A stretch of DNA of 64,000 nucleotides from NCBI GenBank assembly GCA_963730585.1, contig CAVSSL010000011.1, positions 744,001-808,000 on the forward strand, in the 5' to 3' direction. A model generated the notes under the pieces. It was not told the origin of the DNA and searched no databases. It saw nothing but the letters and a program-made list of their open reading frames with translations. This document shows, piece after piece, positions 9,126 through 16,700 of the stretch (position 1 is the first letter of the stretch; the number at the start of each line of letters is the position of its first letter). The position numbers and the translations under genes were made by a program. This DNA comes from Pedococcus_A sp963730585 (GTDB lineage: Bacteria > Actinomycetota > Actinomycetes > Actinomycetales > Dermatophilaceae).

Positions 9126-10088
9126 ATGCGCGGGAAGGCTGTCGTCGTCACCGGCGCCTCGAGCGGGATCGGACGCGCCACCGCACTGCTGCTCGCCTCC
9201 CAAGGGGTCAACGTCGTGCTCGTCGCCCGCTCGCCCGAGAGCCTGGCCGAGGCCGAGCGCGAGTGCCGGGCGGTCGCCGCACCCGGCGTGCAGACCCTCG
9301 TCGCAGTGGCCGACGTCGCCGACGCCACGGCAGTCGAGGGAGCCTTCGACGCCGCGGCCCGACGCTTCGGCCGGGTTGACGGCGTGGTGCACTCCGCGGC
9401 GGTGCTCGCCTACGGCCGCTTCGAGGAGGTGCCCTCCGAGGTGTTCGACACTGCCCTGTCGGTCACCCTCGGCGGCACCGTCAACATCGTCCGTTCCGCG
9501 CTGCGACACTTCCGGTCCCAGGGTGGCGGCAGCCTCGTGGTGGTCGGCTCGCTGCTGGGCAAGATCGCCACGCCCTACATGAGCTCGTACATCACGGCGA
9601 AGTGGGCCGTGCACGGGCTCGTGCGCACCGTGCAGATCGAGACGCGCGCCGAGCCGGGCATCGACGTCAGCCTGGTGTCGCCCGGGGGCGTCAACACCCC
9701 GGTCTACCGCCAGGCCGGCAGCTACCTCGGCTGGCACGGCCGACCGCCGCCGCCCGTCGACTCCCCCGAGCACGTCGCGCGTGCCGTGGTCGCCGCCCTC
9801 GCACGCCCTCGTCGCGAGGCCTCCGTGGGCCTCGGAAACCCGCTCGCGGTGCTGGGTTTCCGCGTCCTCCCGGGCGTCTACGACGTGCTGGTGACGCCGC
9901 TCATGCGTCTCGGGGGCATCTCGCGCGACGAAGCAGCGCTCTCCCCCGGCAACGTCCTTCACCCCCAGCCGTCCGGGGAGGCCGTCCACGGACCGTGGGG
10001 CCGGCACTGGCTCCGCCCCCTCGGTGTCGGAGCGGGCGCTCTCGCCGTTGGGGCCGCCTGGCTCTCACAGCGGGCCGGCCGCCGGTGA
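9126..10088 (+). CDS. Short-chain dehydrogenase/reductase
   Basis: NAD(P)-dependent oxidoreductase with the classical Rossmann motif TGASSGIG near the N-terminus, an SAAVLAYG segment (the NAG-type motif position), and the catalytic YITAK. At 320 residues it is longer than the usual 250, with an extra C-terminal region ending in a basic, hydrophobic tail that may associate with membrane. It follows the UbiA gene by 67 bases with GGGAGG before the ATG, and the two are probably co-transcribed. A role in reducing or oxidising the prenylated product is inference from position. Confidence 0.88.
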   Translation: MRGKAVVVTGASSGIGRATALLLASQGVNVVLVARSPESLAEAERECRAVAAPGVQTLVAVADVADATAVEGAFDAAARRFGRVDGVVHSAAVLAYGRFEEVPSEVFDTALSVTLGGTVNIVRSALRHFRSQGGGSLVVVGSLLGKIATPYMSSYITAKWAVHGLVRTVQIETRAEPGIDVSLVSPGGVNTPVYRQAGSYLGWHGRPPPPVDSPEHVARAVVAALARPRREASVGLGNPLAVLGFRVLPGVYDVLVTPLMRLGGISRDEAALSPGNVLHPQPSGEAVHGPWGRHWLRPLGVGAGALAVGAAWLSQRAGRR

Positions 10089-10525
10089 GGTCCACGACGA
10101 TCGCCGAGGTCAGCGACGGCCTCTCGGTCACGACGGCCTCTGGGGACGACGGCCTCCTAGTCGCCTCGTACTAGTACTGTCGCGCTCTCCTGACCTCGGG
10201 TCTGGTCACTGCCTGGTCACTGCCCGGTCCTGGAGGGGTCAGGCCGGCGGCGCTGTTCCCCATCCGTGCCCCACCCGGTCGACGCCATCCTCCGCTTACC
10301 CACAGGGTCGCTGTGGCGGATGCGCTGTCCACAGGACTGGTTGTGGAGCGGGCGGACTAGTCCGTTCGCGCGGGCCCGTCCGACATGCGACGGGGCGGCC
10401 CTGTCCCTGTGACTAGTCCGCGTGCGGGATGTGCGCGGCCGTCGGCCGCGCCGCGCAGGTTCGGAACGCCGCGCAGGTTCGGCCCGCCGCGCAGGTTCGG
10501 CACGTCCCGCCTCGTCAGCCGTGCC
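10089..10525. other. Intergenic region with SpeI palindromes and repeats
   Basis: A 437-base gap between the SDR gene and the convergent RsbW-like gene. It has ACTAGT at about 10167, 10357 and 10412, the middle one inside a 12-base perfect palindrome (CGGACTAGTCCG). It also has three copies of an 18-base repeat at 10450-10503. No gene with coding character was found on either strand. Confidence 0.5.
10450..10503. repeat. 18-base tandem repeat, three copies
   Basis: The 15-base core GCCGCGCAGGTTCGG recurs at 10450, 10468 and 10486, each followed by three variable bases (AAC, CCC, CAC). It sits just beyond the 3' end of the RsbW-like gene (stop at 10526). It lacks the dyad symmetry needed for a terminator. 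Confidence 0.8.
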
Positions 10526-11497
10526 CTAGGGGCCGAGCACCGCCCACACGAACTTCCCGCCGTCGTCCGTCGGCAGCGCCCCCGACGCGCGAGCCAGGGC
10601 CTCCACGACCCGCAGGCCGCGCCCCGCGGGGGCGTCGGGCGCGCCTGCGACCCGGGTGACCGGCGGGATGGGGTTGCGGTCCCGCACGCCCACCCGGAGG
10701 CGGCCCTGGTCGGCCGCCAGGAAGATGTCGACGTCGGTGTTGGCGTGCTGGATCGCGTTCGTGACGAGCTCACTGACCACCAGCGGGCCCGACGCGAGCT
10801 GCTGGTTGAGCCCCCAGTCCAGGCAGCACCGGATCAGGAAGCGGCGTGCGTTGCGCGCGGCCATGGCTCCCGGGCCGAGTCGCAGGTGCGCGCTGGGAGG
10901 TGACCTGCGCGTCATGACCTGGGTCCAGCCGTGCAGCATCGATGAGGCGTAGGAAAGCTCCTGTGCCCCTTGCCTGCCCGCGAGGAGCCCGGCGGCCTGG
11001 CCCTCCCGGGAGGCGATCACGACGGGCGTGGCCGGCCACGGCGCGACGTGCCGGCCCGTCGACGCGAGCACGTCCAAGGCCTCCCCAGGCGTGTCGTCGA
11101 GGGGTCCGGTGAGGCTGCAGACGACCCCGCGTGGACACTCGGCCAGGGCCATCTGGATGCTGTGGTCGACCTCGTCCGCGAGGTCGTCGTACGGCGGGTC
11201 GACCTCGATGAGCCAGACGCCGCGCAGGGGGTAGGCCGCCAGCCGTCCGGAGGCACCGAGTCGCGCCGGTGCCGACCAGTTCGCCCCAGCCCAGGACCCC
11301 GGTTGCCCGTTCGGGACGCCACTTCGGTCCGCACCGCGTCCGCCAGCACGGTTCGCACCCCGCCCGGCGCGTGCCCCACCGCTGTCGGCAGCGTGGTCAG
11401 CGGCGCGGTCGGCGGCGCGGTCGGCCGCAGGCCGGGCACGCTTGCGAGGGCTGGCACCGGACCCGGCGGCGCCTGCCGAGCGTGAACGACCAGTCAT
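10526..11497 (-). CDS. RsbW-like ATP-binding regulator with N-terminal STAS-like region
   Basis: A 323-residue cytoplasmic regulator. The C-terminal 120 residues form a HATPase_c_2 fold (VSELVTNAIQHA, the N box; GRGLRVVEALA, the G box) as in RsbW/SpoIIAB anti-sigma kinases. Residues about 80-190 look like a degenerate STAS or similar alpha/beta domain. The N-terminus has an AADR/AADH repeat from a 12-base DNA repeat. The ATG at 11497 has AGGGAG six bases upstream and is preferred over upstream starts. A paralogue lies at 40598-41395, sharing the same architecture and a SWAGANW motif. It probably sequesters a sigma factor or anti-sigma antagonist; the partner is unknown. Confidence 0.82.
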   Translation of the reverse strand: MTGRSRSAGAAGSGASPRKRARPAADRAADRAADHAADSGGARAGRGANRAGGRGADRSGVPNGQPGSWAGANWSAPARLGASGRLAAYPLRGVWLIEVDPPYDDLADEVDHSIQMALAECPRGVVCSLTGPLDDTPGEALDVLASTGRHVAPWPATPVVIASREGQAAGLLAGRQGAQELSYASSMLHGWTQVMTRRSPPSAHLRLGPGAMAARNARRFLIRCCLDWGLNQQLASGPLVVSELVTNAIQHANTDVDIFLAADQGRLRVGVRDRNPIPPVTRVAGAPDAPAGRGLRVVEALARASGALPTDDGGKFVWAVLGP

Positions 11498-11855
11498 CGC
11501 AGGCTCCCTGTGCCCACTCCACCGGGATCGGCGGCGGACAGCCCGCCGCCCCCCTGCGACGAGCCCGCCGGCGGTGAGCTGCTCCATGGCAACGCTACGC
11601 CGTCGAGGGCTCGGGGGCACTAGTCCAAGAGACCCCTCGGACGGCCCGTTCCCGGGCGATCCGTCGGCCCCGCTCCAGCAGCTGTCCTAGTACACGAGCC
11701 GCCGCGGCCTCGGCCATCTCACTCGGATGTTCTACAGCCGCAGGCCGTTTGGCGCGGCGCCCCATCTTCCTAGCGTCGGTACCCGAGAGCGGTGACCCCG
11801 CAGCCCGCGGTGCTCGCCGCCGGGCCACGGGGGCGCCACGCCGGAAGGGGGCCGG
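11498..11855. other. Divergent intergenic region
   Basis: A 358-base region between the RsbW-like gene and the secreted metalloprotease-like gene. It contains a fourth ACTAGT (about 11626) and a CCTAGTAC (about 11686), otherwise rare tetranucleotides in this DNA. No gene or hairpin was identified; promoters for both flanking genes are expected here. Confidence 0.4.
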
Positions 11856-12659
11856 GTGGCCGCGAAGAGACTCGTCGTGGGCCTGACGGCGGTGGCCGTC
11901 GTCCTGAGCTGGAACTCGGCGTTCGGCGACGAGCCTGCGCGCCACGCCGCTGCTGGGCCGGTCGTCCCACCGGGTCCAGCCGGCGTCGAGTACGACCTGC
12001 TCCGTCCAAGGGCCACCATGCCGCGCATCCGCGCCACCGCCGGAGCACCACCGTCGACAGCACGACCACGGACGACCGCCACCTCCCCTCCTCGTCCGGC
12101 ACCAGCGCGGAAGGCGGCGGCCTCGGGCCCTGCCACGCCCTCACGCGCGCCGTCGACCGCCACACGGCCGGCCACGACGAGCAAGCGGTCCACGGCGGCA
12201 ACCCCAGCGGCCCGTCCTGCGGGAGCCCAGGTGCCTGCACCGGCTGCCGCGGGGGGCCCGACGGGCTGGCCGGCGCTCAACGCTGCCATCGCGCGCATCC
12301 CGGGTTACTCCCCCCGTGGCATCCGGTGGACCGTGAGCTCGCGCTACGGGCACTGGGGCGCCACGGACATGGCCACCGGCCAGATCTTCATCTCGCCTGC
12401 GCTGAGCCCGGGACTGCTCGACTCGGTGGTCCGTCACGAGTACTCGCACATCGTCACGGTGCGGGCCTACGGTGGCGACTGGCGCACGGCGAAGAGCGCC
12501 GCCAACGCCACCTTCGGCGGGACCGGACGCACCGGCGTCGAGCGTGCAGCCGACTGCATGGCACGGGCGCTCGGCGCCTCGTTCACCCACTACACGTCGT
12601 GCACCAGGGCGGACTGGCAGGCCGGAGCGGCCCGACTGCTCGCCGGTCGTCGCCTCTGA
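11856..12659 (+). CDS. Secreted HExxH metalloprotease-like protein
   Basis: A 267-residue exported protein. The N-terminus is basic, then hydrophobic (residues about 6-22), and ends in an Ala-rich segment consistent with a signal peptide. Residues about 50-135 are a low-complexity Ala/Pro/Thr linker. The C-terminal domain has HEYSH (an HExxH zinc site) and, about 55 residues on, ERAADCMA, where the Glu could be a third ligand. Two cysteines near the C-terminus may form a disulphide. The substrate is unknown; it could also be a non-peptidase using the same fold. The start is GTG with a G-rich stretch upstream. Confidence 0.65.
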   Translation: MAAKRLVVGLTAVAVVLSWNSAFGDEPARHAAAGPVVPPGPAGVEYDLLRPRATMPRIRATAGAPPSTARPRTTATSPPRPAPARKAAASGPATPSRAPSTATRPATTSKRSTAATPAARPAGAQVPAPAAAGGPTGWPALNAAIARIPGYSPRGIRWTVSSRYGHWGATDMATGQIFISPALSPGLLDSVVRHEYSHIVTVRAYGGDWRTAKSAANATFGGTGRTGVERAADCMARALGASFTHYTSCTRADWQAGAARLLAGRRL

Positions 12660-12673
12660 ACCCAGCTCGGGGA

Positions 12674-12695
12674 ATACACCCCCAGGGGGTATGGT
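12674..12695 (+). promoter_or_regulatory. CsoR operator overlapping a -10 box
   Basis: The sequence ATACACCCCCAGGGGGTAT at 12674-12692 is an inverted repeat with C5/G5 arms, matching the known class of CsoR operators. Its right end forms TATGGT (12690-12695), a plausible -10 for the copper operon, so apo-CsoR bound here would block initiation and Cu(I) would relieve it. Confidence 0.75.
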
Positions 12696-12718
12696 TGTCC
12701 TGACTGGACGGAGGAGTC

Positions 12719-13033
12719 ATGACAACCACGCGCGACGAGCACGCCCCGGCGGTGCCGGGCTACATCGACAACAAGGACGCCCAGCTGAAGCGGCTGCGCC
12801 GCATCGAGGGTCAGGTGCGTGGGCTGCAGCGGATGGTGGAGTCCGACACCTACTGCATCGACATCCTCACCCAGGTCTCGGCCGCCACAAAGGCGCTGGA
12901 GGCCGTGGCCCTGGGACTGCTCGACGACCACCTGCGGCACTGCATGGTTCATGCGGCGCAGGACCAGTCCGTGGACCTCGACGCCAAGGTGACCGAGGCC
13001 TCAGCCGCGATCGCACGTCTCGTGCGGTCCTGA
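12719..13033 (+). CDS. csoR: Copper-sensing repressor CsoR
   Basis: A 104-residue all-helical DNA-binding repressor that releases its operator on binding Cu(I). The ligand set is visible as Cys46 (DTYCIDIL), His71 and Cys75 (DDHLRHCM), with the same 25- and 4-residue spacing as Mycobacterium tuberculosis CsoR Cys36-His61-Cys65. The family motif RLRRIEGQVRGLQRM is intact. GGAGGAG precedes the ATG. First gene of the csoR-copZ-copA operon, with an operator directly upstream. Confidence 0.95.
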   Translation: MTTTRDEHAPAVPGYIDNKDAQLKRLRRIEGQVRGLQRMVESDTYCIDILTQVSAATKALEAVALGLLDDHLRHCMVHAAQDQSVDLDAKVTEASAAIARLVRS

Positions 13034-13051
13034 TCCCACAAGGAGACCCCC

Positions 13052-13267
13052 ATGACCACCCAGACCTTCTCCGTGACCGGCATGACCTGTGGCCACTGCG
13101 TGCACGCCGTCACCAGCGAGCTCAAGGAGATCCCCGGCGTCACGGACGTCGCGGTCGACCTGGTCGCCGGCGGCACCTCGACGGTGACCGTTGACAGCGA
13201 CGAGCCCGTCGAGGACACGGCCGTCGCCGAAGCCCTCGACGAGGCCGGCAACTACCAGCTCGCCTAG
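13052..13267 (+). CDS. copZ: Copper chaperone CopZ-like HMA protein
   Basis: A 71-residue ferredoxin-like heavy-metal-associated domain with the Cu(I)-binding motif GMTCGHC (Cys13 and Cys16). It carries copper in the cytoplasm to the CopA ATPase or to CsoR. It is located 18 bases after csoR and 38 bases before copA, with AAGGAG before its ATG. Confidence 0.94.
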   Translation: MTTQTFSVTGMTCGHCVHAVTSELKEIPGVTDVAVDLVAGGTSTVTVDSDEPVEDTAVAEALDEAGNYQLA

Positions 13268-13305
13268 CCCGAACCAGGCTCCGGCAGGGGCAGGAAGGAC
13301 ACACC

Positions 13306-15597
13306 ATGACCGCGCCCGTCGACCACCGGGAGCACAGCCGCACCGTGGAGCTCGAGATCGGCGGCATGACCTGTGCGTCGTGTGCCGCCCGCATCGAGAA
13401 GAAGCTCAACAAGATGCCGGGCGTGACGGCGAGCGTGAACTACGCGACCGAGAAGGCCCGCGTCGAGCTGAGCGACGACATCGCTCCCGAGGACCTCGTC
13501 GCCACCGTCGAGGCCACCGGCTACACCGCTGCCCTTCCGGCCCCTCCCCCGACCGACCATGGCCAGCCGACGACCGACCCGGCCCAACGCGCCAAGGACG
13601 AGGAGGCGGCGGCCTGGCGACAGCGCCTGGTCGTCTCCGCGGTCCTCACCCTGCCGGTCCTGCTGCTGGCGATGGTGCCCGCGCTGCAGTTCGACAACTG
13701 GCAGTGGATCTCGCTGACGCTCGCCTCACCTGTGGTCGTCTGGGGCGCCCTGCCGTTCCACCGTGCGGCGTGGACCAACCTGCGGCACGGTGCCACCACG
13801 ATGGACACGCTCATCTCGGTCGGCGTGGGCGCGGCATACCTGTGGTCGCTGTGGGCCCTGCTGTTCACCGACGCCGGCATGGCCGGCATGCGGATGCCGT
13901 TCGAGCTGCTGCCGAGCCGCTCCGAGGGCGCCGCGAACATCTACCTCGAGGTCGCCGCGGCGGTGACGACCTTCATCGTGGCGGGCCGCTACTTCGAGGC
14001 CCGCGCCAAGCGCACCTCCGGCGCCGCGCTGCGTGCCCTGCTCGACATGGGCGCCAAGGACGTCGCCGTGCTGCGCGACGGTCCCGACGGATCGGTGGAG
14101 TCGCGTGTGCCCATCGGTCAGCTGGAGGTTGGCGACCAGTTCGTGGTCCGCCCCGGCGAGAAGGTCGCCACCGACGGCACCGTCGTGAGCGGCACCTCGG
14201 CGATCGACGCCTCCATGCTGACCGGCGAGTCCGTGCCGGTGGAGGTCGGACCGGGTGACGCCGTCGTGGGTGCCACCGTCAACGCGGGTGGCCGACTCGT
14301 CGTCCGAGCCACTCGCGTCGGCTCCGACACGCAGCTCGCGCAGATGGCGCGGCTCGTCGAGGAGGCGCAGAGCGGCAAGGCCGAGGTCCAGCGCCTCGCC
14401 GACCGCGTCTCGGCCGTTTTCGTTCCCATCGTGATCGGGCTCGCCCTGGCGACCCTCGCGGCCTGGCTGCTGACCGGGCACTCCCCCACCGCCGCGTTCA
14501 CGGCCGCCGTGGCCGTGCTGATCATCGCGTGCCCGTGTGCGCTCGGTCTCGCCACCCCGACCGCGCTGCTCGTCGGCACGGGCCGCGGGGCCCAGCTCGG
14601 CATCCTCATCAAGGGCCCACAGGTCCTCGAGTCCACCCGACGGGTCGACACCGTCGTGCTCGACAAGACCGGCACGGTCACGACCGGCCACATGGGTGTG
14701 TCGGCGGTTCACCCGGCCCCGGGCGAGTCGGCCGACGAGGTCCTCGCCATCGCGGGTGCCCTCGAGGACGCCTCCGAGCACCCGATCGGGCGGGCGATCG
14801 CGAAGCACGCCAGCGAGAAGGGCATCGACCTGGCTCCCGTGGAGGATTTCGCCGGGCATGGCGGCAACGGCGTCTCCGGCGTGGTCGAGGGCCACGCCGT
14901 CATGGCCGGCCGGCGGTCCTGGCTCGCTGGCGAGTGGTCCGTGGCCGCCCCCGCAGAGCTCGTGGTCGTCGCCGAGGACGCCGAGTCGCAGGGGCAGACC
15001 CCCGTGTGGGTGGCCTGGGACGGTGCCGTGCGCGCCGTGGTCGTGGTCGCCGACACGGTCAAGGACACCTCCGCCGAGGCGGTGGCCGAGCTGCGCCGGC
15101 TCGGTCTGCGCCCCGTCCTGCTGACCGGCGACAACCACCGCGCCGCCCGGGCCGTCGCCGAACGGGTCGGCATCGAGGTCACCGACGTGATCGCCGAGGT
15201 GCTCCCCGCCGACAAGGTCGACGTGGTCAAGCGCCTCCAGGACGAGGGCGCCATCGTCGCCATGGTCGGCGACGGCGTCAACGACGCGGCCGCGCTCGCC
15301 CAGGCCGACCTCGGCCTGGCCATGGGCACCGGCACCGACGTCGCCATCGAGGCCTCCGACCTCACGCTGGTGAGCGGAGACCTGCGATCGGCCCCGGACG
15401 CGATCCGCCTTGCCCGCGCCACCCTGCGCACCATCAAGGGCAACCTGTTCTGGGCCTTCGCCTACAACGTGGCCGCGCTGCCCCTCGCGGCCCTCGGCCT
15501 GTTGAACCCGCTCATCGCCGGCGCCGCGATGGCCTTCAGCTCGGTCTTCGTGGTGAGCAACAGCCTGCGTCTGCGGGGGTTCGACCCCAGCCGCTGA
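13306..15597 (+). CDS. copA: Cu(I)-exporting P1B-type ATPase
   Basis: A 763-residue membrane ATPase that pumps copper out of the cytoplasm. In order: an HMA domain with GGMTCASC (Cys23, Cys26), eight expected membrane helices, the actuator motif LTGESVPVE, the transmembrane metal site CPC (Cys409-Pro-Cys411 in IIACPCALG), the phosphorylated Asp453 in DKTGT, the P1B signature SEHPIG, and GDGVNDAAAL. CPC with a single HMA and the csoR-copZ context support Cu(I) rather than Zn or Cd. The operon ends in a strong hairpin 19 bases after the stop. Confidence 0.95.
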   Translation: MTAPVDHREHSRTVELEIGGMTCASCAARIEKKLNKMPGVTASVNYATEKARVELSDDIAPEDLVATVEATGYTAALPAPPPTDHGQPTTDPAQRAKDEEAAAWRQRLVVSAVLTLPVLLLAMVPALQFDNWQWISLTLASPVVVWGALPFHRAAWTNLRHGATTMDTLISVGVGAAYLWSLWALLFTDAGMAGMRMPFELLPSRSEGAANIYLEVAAAVTTFIVAGRYFEARAKRTSGAALRALLDMGAKDVAVLRDGPDGSVESRVPIGQLEVGDQFVVRPGEKVATDGTVVSGTSAIDASMLTGESVPVEVGPGDAVVGATVNAGGRLVVRATRVGSDTQLAQMARLVEEAQSGKAEVQRLADRVSAVFVPIVIGLALATLAAWLLTGHSPTAAFTAAVAVLIIACPCALGLATPTALLVGTGRGAQLGILIKGPQVLESTRRVDTVVLDKTGTVTTGHMGVSAVHPAPGESADEVLAIAGALEDASEHPIGRAIAKHASEKGIDLAPVEDFAGHGGNGVSGVVEGHAVMAGRRSWLAGEWSVAAPAELVVVAEDAESQGQTPVWVAWDGAVRAVVVVADTVKDTSAEAVAELRRLGLRPVLLTGDNHRAARAVAERVGIEVTDVIAEVLPADKVDVVKRLQDEGAIVAMVGDGVNDAAALAQADLGLAMGTGTDVAIEASDLTLVSGDLRSAPDAIRLARATLRTIKGNLFWAFAYNVAALPLAALGLLNPLIAGAAMAFSSVFVVSNSLRLRGFDPSR

Positions 15598-15615
15598 CCA
15601 CGTGGTCGCGGAGAA

Positions 15616-15647
15616 GGCGCCCCGGCGACCGATGTCGCCGGGGCGCC
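15616..15647 (+). terminator. Hairpin terminator of the copper operon
   Basis: A perfect 14-base-pair stem (GGCGCCCCGGCGAC and its complement) around a CGAT tetraloop, starting 19 bases after the copA stop. There is no strong U-tract, as is common in high-GC actinobacteria. Confidence 0.85.
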
Positions 15648-15673
15648 TCCTCCGGTCGGGGCGACCTCCGGGG

Positions 15674-15889
15674 TCAGCCTGCGTCCGGTGACGGATCTGC
15701 TGTCGCCCCGGTGGGGTGGGACCGCTCCTCCTCGGCAGGGACCGGCCGCACCCCGAGGAGGTTGTCGACCTGTTCCTGGCTCAGTGTCTCGGGTGACGCG
15801 CTGGCAACGTCAATGACGTCGGCGAGCAGCTCGATCTCCGACCCGAGGTCGGCGTCCGTGAGCTCGGGGTCCACCGGCATGGTCACCAT
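15674..15889 (-). CDS. Small conserved acidic protein
   Basis: A 71-residue acidic cytoplasmic protein with no signal or membrane segment. It starts with a PVDPELTDADLGSEIELLADV type segment, predicted as two short helices, and resembles short hypothetical proteins often found in actinobacteria. No function can be assigned. The start region reads ATGGTGACCATG, giving several possible starts; I used the first. It is convergent with the copper operon and separated from it by the terminator. Confidence 0.5.
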   Translation of the reverse strand: MVTMPVDPELTDADLGSEIELLADVIDVASASPETLSQEQVDNLLGVRPVPAEEERSHPTGATADPSPDAG

Positions 15890-16112
15890 GCCCGCTCAAC
15901 GGCCGGGCCGCGGCGGCGGTTACGGGCACGCACGGCACCGCCTGCTCGGGACCTCCCATTTCACCCGAACGGCTGATGGGGTACCCCGCGGTTCGGCTGA
16001 GGCGGCCTGGCCGCTGGACGCTGGACGCTGCAGCAGCAGAACACCGCCCGCTCGCCGGTGCACAGGACCTTCCTCCCTGTTCCGCGTGGACGCCCGGCCA
16101 CACCGTGGTGTC

Positions 16113-16700
16113 GTGACCTCGTTCCCACGGCCGCTGCAGGCGCAGCCGCCCCTGCCGCGGCGGGCGGCGTGGCGCGCCGTGCTGCGGTGTGTCGTCACCA
16201 CGGCCGGCATGCTCCGGCGCCGGGAGGTGCACCAGCCGGTCGAGCGGGTCGGGCTGGAGCTGCACTTTGCGGACGGGACGACCGGGCGCGTCTACCGCGA
16301 GACCGCCGTCGACGCCTCGCCCCTCGACCCCTGCGTCCTCGTCGTCTCCTTCCGGCTCAGGCTCGTCCGTGGCCCGGCACACCCGGCGTTCCGGATCGAG
16401 AGCCTGCTCAACACGCCGCTGTTCGTGGGCTTCCCCGGCTTCGTCTCCAAGCTGTGGCTGTCCCACGACGAGCGCGACCTGTACCGCGGGCTGTACGAGT
16501 GGGACGACCCCTCCTTGGCCGAGAGCTACGCCCGCTCGCTGTGGCGCGTGCTGGAGCTGGTCTCCGAGCCGGGCTCCATCGACTACCGGGTGCTGCCGGG
16601 GGTGCGTCGTGACGCGGCCCTGGCCGACCCCGACCTGCTCGACGGCTACGCGGCAGCCGACACCGTCGGAGGCTCGTGGTGGCGCCTCGTGGCCGCCTGA
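16113..16700 (+). CDS. Uncharacterised protein paired with FAD monooxygenase
   Basis: A 195-residue protein of unknown function. It is rich in aromatic and charged residues (VGFPGFVSKLWLSHDERDLY, then RGLYEWDDPSLAESYARSLW), with a pattern like a ligand-binding alpha/beta barrel; I cannot name the family. There is no clear signal peptide. It overlaps the following monooxygenase gene by 25 bases, so the two are translationally coupled and probably act on the same substrate. The start is a GTG at 16113; codon use is uniformly high-GC from there on. Confidence 0.6.
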   Translation: MTSFPRPLQAQPPLPRRAAWRAVLRCVVTTAGMLRRREVHQPVERVGLELHFADGTTGRVYRETAVDASPLDPCVLVVSFRLRLVRGPAHPAFRIESLLNTPLFVGFPGFVSKLWLSHDERDLYRGLYEWDDPSLAESYARSLWRVLELVSEPGSIDYRVLPGVRRDAALADPDLLDGYAAADTVGGSWWRLVAA

